A DNA stretch of 63,944 nt from Pseudomonadota bacterium. Its GTDB lineage: Bacteria > Pseudomonadota > Alphaproteobacteria > Rhizobiales > Hyphomicrobiaceae. The translations under genes were made by a program, and so were the position numbers. This document shows positions 57,400 to 63,944 of the stretch, piece by piece. The stretch's first letter is position 1. The number at the start of each line of letters is the position of its first letter. The notes beneath the pieces are model-generated. The model was not told the origin of the DNA and did not search any database. It saw only the letters and a program-made list of their open reading frames with translations. The stretch is taken from contig JAEWIJ010000068.1 in NCBI GenBank assembly GCA_023387235.1, positions 1-63,944 of the forward strand, read 5' to 3'.

Positions 57400-59631
57400 T
57401 TACAGGAAGCTGTAGGGGTCGATGTCGACCGTGAGCCGGAGGTCGCCCTTGATCTCGGGAATTTCCGCAAGCCAGGCACGGAGATAGGCCTGGATGTCGA
57501 GCTCGCGCGGGGCCTTGAGCAGCAGGCGCCAGCGATAGCGGCCGCGAATGATCGAGATCGGTGCTTCCGCCGGGCCCAGGACCTCGATGCGCGGCGCGGC
57601 GGGCGCGCGTTGCGCGATCATACGCGCAGCGGACTCGGCCGTTTCCTTATGCCGCGCCGAGACGATGAGCGAGGCGAGCCGGCCGAAAGGGGGCAGCATG
57701 GCGAGCTGGCGCGTACGGATCTCCCGCTCGATGAATGCCTCGCGATCGCCGCGCACGATGGCGTCCATGACGGGGTGCTCGGGCATGTGCGTCTGGATGA
57801 AGCCGGCGCCCTTGGCGAGCGCACGGCCGGCGCGGCCCGTGACCTGATGGAGGAGCTGGAACGTCCGCTCGGCGGCGCGTGGGTCGGCGCCTTGGGCGAG
57901 GCCGAGATCGCCGTCGATCACGCCGACGATGGAAAGGTCCGGGAAGTGGTGGCCCTTGGCCACGATCTGCGTCCCGATGATGATGTCGATCTCGCCGGTC
58001 TCGATGCGCTTGATGACGTCGCGCATCTCGGTGAGCGAGGGGATCAGGTCGGAGGAGAGCAGCGCGATGCGCGCTTCTGGGAAGCGCTCGCGGACTTCCT
58101 CATCGATGCGCTCGACGCCGGGGCCGCAGGCGACGAGGCTGTCGGCTTCCCCGCACTTCGGGCACTTCGAGGGCAGCGGCATCGAGAAGCCGCAATGATG
58201 GCAGTTCAGACGGTTGCGGAAACGATGCTCGACCAGCCACGCCGTGCATTGCGGGCATTCGATGCGATGGCCGCAGGTGCGGCACAGCGTGAGCGGGGCG
58301 TAGCCGCGGCGATTGAGGAACAGCAGTGTCTGCTGACCCTTGGCCATGGTCTCGGCCATGGCATCGACGAGCACGGGCGAGAGCCAGCGGCCCTTCTCCG
58401 GCGGTGCAGAGCGCAAGTCGATCGGTGTGATCTCGGGGAGGTCCACGCCCGTATAGCGCCCCGGCAGGATGAGATGGCGATAGCGGCCCGTGCGCGCATT
58501 CACGTGGCTTTCGATCGACGGCGTCGCGGACGCGAGCACGACCGCCGCGCCGCCAAGATGCGCGCGCACGACGCTCATGTCGCGGCCCTGGTAGTGGACG
58601 CGATCCTCCTGCTTGAAACCCGGATCGTGCTCCTCGTCGACGACGATCAGGCCGAGATCGGCATAAGGCAGGAACAGCGCGGAGCGCGCACCGGCGATCA
58701 CGCGCGCTTCGCCCGTCGCCGCTGCGCGCCACACGCGCCCGCGCTCCGGTCCTGCAAGCGCCGAGTGCCACTCGGCGGGCGCACAGCCGAAGCGCGCCTT
58801 GAAGCGGTCCATGAACTGGCTCGTCAGCGCGATCTCGGGCAGCATGATCAGCGCCTGCCGGCCTTGCTCGAGCGTGCGTGCGACGGCCTCGAAATAGACT
58901 TCCGTCTTGCCCGAGCCGGTCACGCCATCGAGCAGCGAGACTGAGAACGCTTGCGCATCGACCGCGGCCGAGAGCGTCTCGACCGCCTCCTGCTGAGCGT
59001 CCGTGAACGTGACGACTGCGTGCGCCGGATCGGGTCGCGGAAAGCGCCGCTCGGGGATCACGACCTCGACGAGACACCCCGCCTGGATGAGGCCGTCGAT
59101 GACGCCCGTGGTGCACGCAGCCTCGGACGCGAGCGCGCTCTTCGCCCGGATTAAGCCGTCGGCGGCAATATCCAGGGCGCGCTTGCGCGCCGGCGTCATG
59201 CGCGGCGGCTCGGCGGCCCCTTCCACGCGCGCGACGCCGAGACGCGGCTTCACCGGCTCGAAGGCCGCCTGCGCACTCATCATCATGCGCACGACCATAC
59301 CGAGCGGCGCCAGCGTGTAGCGCGCTACCCACTCGGCAAAGCGCAGCGACGTCGGAGGCAGGCCCGGCGCGTCCATGCGCTCGATGATGGCCTTCAGCTT
59401 TTTCTCGCTGACGGGCTTGCCCTGGTCGCCGACAGGCTGGTCCCACACGAGACCGATGCGCGTCTGCGGCCCGAATGGCACGATCACGAAATCGCCGGGT
59501 TCGACCTCCAGGCCTGCCGGCAGTGCGTAGTCGTAGGTCTGGTCGAGGGCAACGGGCAGCAGCACCGGCACGCGCGGGCGCGCGACGGCGGGCGGTCCAA
59601 GCATCGTTGCCAGCAAGTCTTCCAAAGTCAC
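57400..59631 (-). CDS. priA: Primosomal helicase PriA
   Basis: PriA restarts stalled replication forks by binding branched DNA and loading the replicative helicase. The 743-residue protein has the N-terminal 3'-DNA-end-binding domain (to about 110), a helicase core with Walker A GVTGSGKTE, the DEEH box and an eight-Cys zinc region (CRTC-x5-CPQC and CHHC-x8-CPKC). The C-terminal domain follows. All functional motifs are intact. It is divergent from the transaldolase-like gene. Confidence 0.96.
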   Translation of the reverse strand: MTLEDLLATMLGPPAVARPRVPVLLPVALDQTYDYALPAGLEVEPGDFVIVPFGPQTRIGLVWDQPVGDQGKPVSEKKLKAIIERMDAPGLPPTSLRFAEWVARYTLAPLGMVVRMMMSAQAAFEPVKPRLGVARVEGAAEPPRMTPARKRALDIAADGLIRAKSALASEAACTTGVIDGLIQAGCLVEVVIPERRFPRPDPAHAVVTFTDAQQEAVETLSAAVDAQAFSVSLLDGVTGSGKTEVYFEAVARTLEQGRQALIMLPEIALTSQFMDRFKARFGCAPAEWHSALAGPERGRVWRAAATGEARVIAGARSALFLPYADLGLIVVDEEHDPGFKQEDRVHYQGRDMSVVRAHLGGAAVVLASATPSIESHVNARTGRYRHLILPGRYTGVDLPEITPIDLRSAPPEKGRWLSPVLVDAMAETMAKGQQTLLFLNRRGYAPLTLCRTCGHRIECPQCTAWLVEHRFRNRLNCHHCGFSMPLPSKCPKCGEADSLVACGPGVERIDEEVRERFPEARIALLSSDLIPSLTEMRDVIKRIETGEIDIIIGTQIVAKGHHFPDLSIVGVIDGDLGLAQGADPRAAERTFQLLHQVTGRAGRALAKGAGFIQTHMPEHPVMDAIVRGDREAFIEREIRTRQLAMLPPFGRLASLIVSARHKETAESAARMIAQRAPAAPRIEVLGPAEAPISIIRGRYRWRLLLKAPRELDIQAYLRAWLAEIPEIKGDLRLTVDIDPYSFL

Positions 59632-59728
59632 CGCACTAAGACTAGGACTACAACTCGAATCAGCCCGCCACTCTAGCCGCTATGGAGCGGCGATCCGAGG
59701 GCAGTCCCGCGGGGCCAAAGGAGTAGCC

Positions 59729-60388
59729 ATGAAATTCTTCGTCGATACGGCCGATGTCGCCGAGATCCGTGAGCTGGCCGCGCTCGGCCTGCTCGACGGC
59801 GTGACCACGAACCCCTCCCTGGTGGCCAAAGCAGGGCGCGATTTCAAGACGATCATCGAGGAGATCTGCGACATCGTGGAAGGGCCCGTCTCGGCCGAGG
59901 TCACGGCGCTCGATGCGGCCGGCATGATCCGCGAGGGCGAGATCCTCGCCGACATCGCCGACAACGTCGCCGTGAAGGTGCCCCTGACGTGGGACGGCCT
60001 CAAGGCGTGCCGCGCGCTCACCGACGACGACATCATGGTCAATGTGACGCTGTGCTTCTCGGCGAACCAGGCGTTGCTTGCCGCCAAGGCCGGCGCGACG
60101 TTCATCTCGCCCTTCATCGGGCGCCTCGACGACATCGGCCAGAGCGGCATCGAGCTGATCCAGGAGATCCGCACGATTTACGACAACTATCCCGAGCTCG
60201 GCACCGAGATCCTCGCCGCTTCGATCCGCTCGGAGGAGCATGTCAAGCAGGTGGCGCTCGCGGGCGCGGACGTCGCGACCATCCCGCCGAAGATCCTGCA
60301 CGCGCTCGTCAAGCACCCGCTGACCGACAAGGGCATCGAGATCTTCCTCGCCGACTGGCAGAAGACCGGCCAAAAAATCAAAGAATGA
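59729..60388 (+). CDS. fsa: Fructose-6-phosphate aldolase / small transaldolase
   Basis: The 219-residue TIM-barrel enzyme has the Schiff-base Lys83 in NVAVKVPLT. Other family signatures are MKFFVDTADVAEI, GVTTNPSLVAKAG, NVTLCFSANQALLAAKAGA and SIRSEEHV. Short proteins of this type act as transaldolases in the pentose phosphate pathway or as fructose-6-phosphate aldolases; sequence alone does not settle which. It is followed after 19 bases by the creatininase-like gene. Divergent priA-fsa is common in rhizobia. Confidence 0.92.
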   Translation: MKFFVDTADVAEIRELAALGLLDGVTTNPSLVAKAGRDFKTIIEEICDIVEGPVSAEVTALDAAGMIREGEILADIADNVAVKVPLTWDGLKACRALTDDDIMVNVTLCFSANQALLAAKAGATFISPFIGRLDDIGQSGIELIQEIRTIYDNYPELGTEILAASIRSEEHVKQVALAGADVATIPPKILHALVKHPLTDKGIEIFLADWQKTGQKIKE

Positions 60389-60407
60389 AGATCAAGGAGT
60401 GAAGAGC

Positions 60408-61166
60408 GTGGCCAAGTCGGTGATGTGGAAGGAATTGACGGCGCCGGAGCTCGTCGAGAAGTCCAAGGCCGGCGCGCTCGTCGTGATGCCTGTGGCTTCC
60501 ATGGAGCAGCACGGGCCGCACATGGCCGTCGGCGTCGATACGGTGCTCTGCGAGACCGTGTGTCAGCGCGCGGCGGAAGCGCTCGCTGCTGAAATGCCGA
60601 TCGTTGTCGCGCCGACACTCTGGTGCGGCATGGCCGAGCACCACATGCCGCGCGGGGGTACTTTCACCTTCGACATTCCGACCTATCGCGCGGTGTTGCT
60701 GTCGTTCCTCAAGAGCATCGAGCGCCACGGCTTCAAGCGCGTGTTCATCGTGAACGGTCATGGTGGCAATATCAGTGCGCTGTCGGCGTTCCTGCCGGAT
60801 TTCGTGCGCGAGACGGGGCTCACGATCCGCGTGACGACCTACTTCGAGCTGGCGCAGCCGGGCATGCCGGCGATCCTCGAGGATCAGGAGCGCGTGCGCC
60901 ATGCCTGCGAGGGCGAGACGTCCATGATGATGGCGGTTGCGCCCGATCTGGTGCGTGCCGACAAGCTGCCCGAGGCTGTCGGCCCTGCGCGACAGACGCC
61001 CATGCCGCTGCAGGTGATGCGTCATCGCTCTTACGGCGAGTTCACGCCGACCGGCGTCGTCGGCGACTCGCGCCGTTCGACGGCGGACAAGGGCAAGCGC
61101 CTCATGGACGTCTGCCGCGATGCGCTCGTCGACGCGATCCGCGATCCGGAGACATGGAAGGGTTAG
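60408..61166 (+). CDS. Creatininase family protein
   Basis: The 252-residue protein has the creatininase metal motifs: E-Q-H-G-P-H (Glu and His of MEQHGPHM), the ring Asp in GVDT, MAEHHMPRGGTFT and NGHGGNISAL. Family members hydrolyse amide bonds in small cyclic or formamide substrates, for example creatinine or 2-amino-5-formylamino-ribosyl compounds in riboflavin and F420 synthesis. Which one applies is unknown. Start is GTG 60408 since AAGGAG lies 8 bases before it; GTG 60399 would overlap the ribosome site. Confidence 0.87.
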   Translation: MAKSVMWKELTAPELVEKSKAGALVVMPVASMEQHGPHMAVGVDTVLCETVCQRAAEALAAEMPIVVAPTLWCGMAEHHMPRGGTFTFDIPTYRAVLLSFLKSIERHGFKRVFIVNGHGGNISALSAFLPDFVRETGLTIRVTTYFELAQPGMPAILEDQERVRHACEGETSMMMAVAPDLVRADKLPEAVGPARQTPMPLQVMRHRSYGEFTPTGVVGDSRRSTADKGKRLMDVCRDALVDAIRDPETWKG

Positions 61167-61177
61167 GGCGCTTCGCG

Positions 61178-61195
61178 GCGGGGCTTTCGCCCCGC
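61178..61195 (+). terminator. GC hairpin after the creatininase-like gene
   Basis: GCGGGGC-TTTC-GCCCCGC, 12 bases after the stop codon. No T-run follows, so termination may need Rho. Confidence 0.5.
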
Positions 61196-61230
61196 ACCCC
61201 AACTGGGAGTGACGCCGCGAACGCTACAGA

Positions 61231-61264
61231 TCCCTTCTCCCCGTCCTCCACGGGGAGAAGGGAT
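61231..61264. repeat. Family 1 palindromic repeat, single unit
   Basis: TCCCTTCTCCCCGT faces ACGGGGAGAAGGGA. The left flank GCGAACGCTACAG is shared with 38475-38506. Confidence 0.85.
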
Positions 61265-61311
61265 TCCGCCGTGCTTGCGCCTGGCTCCAAATCCATAAAA
61301 AACGGGGGTTT

Positions 61312-61369
61312 CGGGGGTGTCCCCCGAGCGGGGTGAAGGGGCGGCAGCCCCTTTCGCGCTGAAAGCGCG
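61312..61369. repeat. Row of three short hairpins
   Basis: CGGGGG-TGT-CCCCCG (61312-61326), AAGGGGC-GGCA-GCCCCTT (61336-61353) and CGCGCT-GAA-AGCGCG (61355-61369) follow one another closely. They lie upstream of suhB, in the expected leader or between two transcripts. Confidence 0.65.
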
Positions 61370-61449
61370 ACCTCCGGCCCCTTGCTCCCGTGCCTTGCAG
61401 GCGCTAGGGGTTCAGCCTTCCAGCAGCACAGGCCAGAAACCGAGGCGCC

Positions 61450-62241
61450 ATGCCCGCATCCGCGCTGATGAATGTCATGATCGGGGCCGCCCGCAAGGCC
61501 GGGCGCAGTCTCGCGCGCGACTTCGGCGAGGTGTCGCAGCTTCAGGTGTCGGTCAAGGGACCGGCGAATTTCGTCTCGGCCGCTGACCAGCGGGCCGAGG
61601 AGATCGTCTATCGGGAGCTCGCGCGCGCGCGCCAGGGCTATGGCTTTCTCATGGAGGAGGGCGGCGAGATCGAGGGCGATGACAAGACGCATCGCTGGAT
61701 CGTCGATCCGCTCGACGGCACGACGAACTTCCTGCATTCGATCCCCCTCTTTGCGATCTCGATCGCACTCGAGCGCGAGGGCGAGCTGGTCGCGGGCCTC
61801 ATCTACAACCCCGTGAGTGACGAGCTCTACACGGCCGAGAAGGGAAAAGGCGCTTTCCTCAACGACAAGCGGCTGCGGGTTGCAGCGCGGCGATCGCTTC
61901 AGGACAGCGTTCTCTCGACCGGCATTCCATTCCGCGGGCGCGGCGGCTACGAGCGCTTCGAGCGCGAGACGGCGCCCCTCATGCGCGACGTGGCCGGCAT
62001 CAGGCGCACAGGCGCGGCGTCCGTCGATCTTGCCTGGACGGCGGCCGGCCGCTTCGACGGCTACTGGGAGCACGATCTGCAGCCGTGGGACATGGCGGCA
62101 GGTATAGTCATTCTAAGAGAGGCGGGCGGGATCGCGACGGATACGGCGGGCGGCGAGGACATGCTCGACAAGGGCAGTATCGTTGCGGCCAATCCGACAA
62201 TCCACAAGCTGCTGCTTGCAGCGCTCCAGAAGGTGGCTTGA
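61450..62241 (+). CDS. suhB: Inositol monophosphatase family protein (SuhB-like)
   Basis: The 263-residue Mg2+-dependent phosphatase shows EEGGE near residue 65, the metal motif D86-P-L-D89-G-T-T-N93, and the C-terminal WDMAAGIVILREAGG. It would dephosphorylate inositol-1-phosphate or similar sugars, and SuhB also binds the transcription antitermination complex in E. coli. Full length is kept. A 162-base spacer separates it from the MotA/TolQ-like gene that often accompanies it in rhizobia. Confidence 0.92.
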   Translation: MPASALMNVMIGAARKAGRSLARDFGEVSQLQVSVKGPANFVSAADQRAEEIVYRELARARQGYGFLMEEGGEIEGDDKTHRWIVDPLDGTTNFLHSIPLFAISIALEREGELVAGLIYNPVSDELYTAEKGKGAFLNDKRLRVAARRSLQDSVLSTGIPFRGRGGYERFERETAPLMRDVAGIRRTGAASVDLAWTAAGRFDGYWEHDLQPWDMAAGIVILREAGGIATDTAGGEDMLDKGSIVAANPTIHKLLLAALQKVA

Positions 62242-62403
62242 GCACGCGGGGTGGCACCGGCCTTCGATCTGGACAGTTGTGATTTTCGCCACAGTCCCTG
62301 GTTGTTTTGCCACGATCATCGGGTAGTGTTCGCTGCACTGCGTTCCAAATGCCGCGTTCCACGGCGGCTTCGTGATGGCTTGAGTGTGAGGCGGAGTTGA
62401 GCA

Positions 62404-63441
62404 ATGGCGAGAGGAACGCGGCCGACTGAGCTGGCGTCCAGGCGGCTGCATCGCACGCTCAATACGCCCGGGCCGTTCTTGCGCGGGATGCTGGTTTTTC
62501 TGCTGATCGTCGGCCTCTGCGCCGCGGTCCTTTATCAGAAGGTTCAGCAGGCCTTCTGGGAAAACCCGTTTCTCAACGGCCTCATCCTGGCGGTGCTCGC
62601 CATCGGCATCCTGCGTGCGTTCGGACAGGTCATCCGGCTCTATCCCGAGATCCGCTGGGTCAATGCCTTTCGCATTGCCGATCCGGGGCTCGCGATCGAG
62701 CACAAGCCCGTCCTGCTGGCGCCCATGGCGACTATGCTGCGCGACCGCACGGGACAGCTCTCGCTTTCCACGTCGTCGATGCGCTCGATCATGGACTCGA
62801 TCGGCGGCCGTCTCGATGAAGCGCGCGACACGGGCCGCTATCTCGTGGGCCTTCTGGTCTTTCTCGGGCTGCTCGGCACGTTCTGGGGCCTGCTCGATAC
62901 GATCCACTCCGTCGGCAACACGATCAATTCGCTGGATACCAAGGGCAGCGACAGCGTCCTCATGTTCGAGGAGCTGAAGTCGGGCCTCTCGGGACCGCTG
63001 CGCGGCATGGGCACGGCGTTCTCGGCATCGCTGATGGGTCTTGGCGGATCGCTCATTCTCGGCTTCCTCGACCTGCAGGCGAGCCATGCGCATAACCGCT
63101 TCTACAACGAGCTCGAGGAATGGCTCTCGGGCATCACCGAGCTGACGCCCGGTGGCGAGCACCAGGGCGAGGTCGGCCAGCAGCTCTTTGGCGTGCTCTT
63201 CGAGGTCCAGCGCACGATTGCCGATCTGTCCGATCGCATTCAAATGATTGGGTCGGCCAATGGCGCGGGCTCGGACAGTCTGCGTGATGTTGGGCGCGGA
63301 TTGCAGGAGGTCGTCGGCCAGATGCGGGCCGAGCAGAAGATCGTGCGCGAGTGGGTCGACGAGCAGGCGACGCGTCAGGCTGAAATGGCGACGGCGCTGA
63401 GGGATATCGCGGGCCGCGCGCCATCGCGGCGGGGCAGCTAA
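62404..63441 (+). CDS. MotA/TolQ/ExbB-like inner-membrane protein
   Basis: The 345-residue protein has helices near 27-46 and 55-75. A MotA/TolQ-like core follows with GRYLVGLLVFLGLLGTFWGLLDTI (about 145-168) and a fourth helix GTAFSASLMGLGGSLILGF (about 205-223), then a cytoplasmic coiled-coil tail. Proteins of this type form the proton-channel motor with a MotB/TolR partner. The next gene, 3 bases downstream, encodes such a partner. The pair is not the flagellar motor by context; no flagellar genes are present. Its role in rhizobia is not settled. Confidence 0.82.
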   Translation: MARGTRPTELASRRLHRTLNTPGPFLRGMLVFLLIVGLCAAVLYQKVQQAFWENPFLNGLILAVLAIGILRAFGQVIRLYPEIRWVNAFRIADPGLAIEHKPVLLAPMATMLRDRTGQLSLSTSSMRSIMDSIGGRLDEARDTGRYLVGLLVFLGLLGTFWGLLDTIHSVGNTINSLDTKGSDSVLMFEELKSGLSGPLRGMGTAFSASLMGLGGSLILGFLDLQASHAHNRFYNELEEWLSGITELTPGGEHQGEVGQQLFGVLFEVQRTIADLSDRIQMIGSANGAGSDSLRDVGRGLQEVVGQMRAEQKIVREWVDEQATRQAEMATALRDIAGRAPSRRGS

Positions 63442-63444
63442 ATT

Positions 63445-63944
63445 ATGGCGGGTTCGAGGGCGCGACGCTCAGGCGAGTACGGCGAGTTCTGGCCGGGCTA
63501 TGTCGACGTGCTGTCGACATTGCTCATGACCTTCATCTTTCTGCTCTCGCTCTTCATGCTCGCCCAGTACTTCGTCAGCCAGGAATCGGGCCGCAAGGAT
63601 ACCGCGCTCGGAAAGCTGAACCTGCAGATCGCGGAGCTGACGAGCCTGCTTTCGCTCGAGAAGGGCAAGAGCCGCTCGCTCGAAGATGAGATCGCCTCCA
63701 TACAGGCGACGCTCGCCTCCGCGCGCGCCGAGAGTGCGCGCCTGTCCGGCATTGCCGGGCTCGATGCCGAACGTGCCGGCACCGCCGAAGCGCGGGTCGG
63801 CGCACTGACCAAGGAACTCGAAGGGCAGAAGCAGGTTTCGAGCGAAGCGCTCGCCCGCGTCGACCTTCTCAATCAGCAACTGCTGGCGCTGCGCCGCCAG
63901 ATCGCCGCGCTCAACGAGGCGCTGGCCGCGGCCGAAGCGAAGGA
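63445..63944 (+). CDS. MotB/OmpA-like peptidoglycan-associated partner (5' part; continues beyond window)
   Basis: The 166 codons present encode a short cytoplasmic tail, one membrane helix with an acidic residue at its start (YVDVLSTLLMTFIFLLSLFML), and a periplasmic coiled coil. Asp21 fits the proton-carrying Asp of MotB/TolR/ExbD. A C-terminal OmpA-like peptidoglycan-binding domain is expected but lies outside. It starts 3 bases after the MotA/TolQ-like gene and must be co-transcribed with it. Confidence 0.85.
   Translation, partial: MAGSRARRSGEYGEFWPGYVDVLSTLLMTFIFLLSLFMLAQYFVSQESGRKDTALGKLNLQIAELTSLLSLEKGKSRSLEDEIASIQATLASARAESARLSGIAGLDAERAGTAEARVGALTKELEGQKQVSSEALARVDLLNQQLLALRRQIAALNEALAAAEAK

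Noticed and set aside
26735..61264. The dispersed palindromes as a CRISPR array
   Set aside because: The units are scattered singly or in pairs over 35 kb, with no regular spacers and no cas genes.

Overview
This window is a GC-rich chromosomal segment from an alphaproteobacterium, most likely order Hyphomicrobiales (Rhizobiales). The assignment rests on the rimP-nusA-ylxR-infB-rbfA-truB operon, the echA-mutM|ubiE arrangement, usg, an Flp pilin, an EipA-type DUF1134 protein, an H-NS family protein of the rhizobial type, and the suhB-MotA/TolQ-like-OmpA/MotB-like cluster. The genus cannot be named from sequence alone. I see no rRNA, tRNA, CRISPR array, prophage or intact insertion sequence. 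Most of the window is ordinary chromosome decorated with palindromic repeats.

Layout. 0-2.6 kb (minus): an HMG-CoA-synthase-like/DUF35 fusion coupled to a thiolase cut by the window edge. 2.8-5.5 kb (plus): a persulfide-dioxygenase-like metallo-hydrolase, a class D beta-lactamase and a second metallo-hydrolase. 5.4-8.3 kb: DUF1499 membrane protein, class III aminotransferase, carboxymuconolactone-decarboxylase-like protein. 8.5-14.8 kb: penicillin-binding protein 1A facing a MacA/MacB-type export operon. 14.9-15.1 kb: a candidate structured small RNA with a strong terminator. 15.2-22.4 kb (minus): the translation/transcription-factor operon. 22.6-26.7 kb: echA, mutM, ubiE and a TadD-like TPR lipoprotein. 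26.9-32.1 kb: a TPP enzyme, an isolated Flp pilin and a MetH lacking its homocysteine domain. 33-45.9 kb: H-NS, usg, SPOR protein, DUF1761, protein methyltransferase, GluQRS, a duplicated-domain periplasmic protein, a glutaredoxin-DinB fusion, an aminotransferase, DUF2130, EipA-like protein, a lone nuoE and a methyltransferase. 46-54.5 kb: quinone reductase, lipoprotein, DedA protein, argG, VOC protein, rdgB, hemW, argC. 54.7-63.9 kb: epimerase, small membrane protein, GNAT, priA, transaldolase-like fsa, creatininase-like protein, suhB and the MotA/TolQ-like pair, the last gene running off the end.

How genes work together. The largest functional unit is the 15.2-22.4 kb operon for ribosome maturation, transcription elongation, initiation and tRNA modification. 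Cell-envelope functions recur: PBP1A, MacAB-type export, SPOR, EipA-like, DedA and the MotA/TolQ-OmpA pair. argG and argC are both arginine biosynthesis genes but are separately transcribed.

Most unusual features: (i) a palindromic repeat inserted in frame in the 5' end of hemW, so that every possible start codon lies in or before the repeat; (ii) two interspersed repeat families that occur side by side in two convergent intergenic regions; (iii) two tandem long palindromes with shared CTAAAGC ends at 57.0-57.2 kb; (iv) a MacA-type adaptor with an inserted region carrying two LxxxQ motifs like Spy/CpxP; (v) a ketosynthase-fold protein with Gln where Cys is expected; (vi) a candidate small RNA; (vii) split MetH and orphan nuoE; (viii) an attenuator-like leader before argC.
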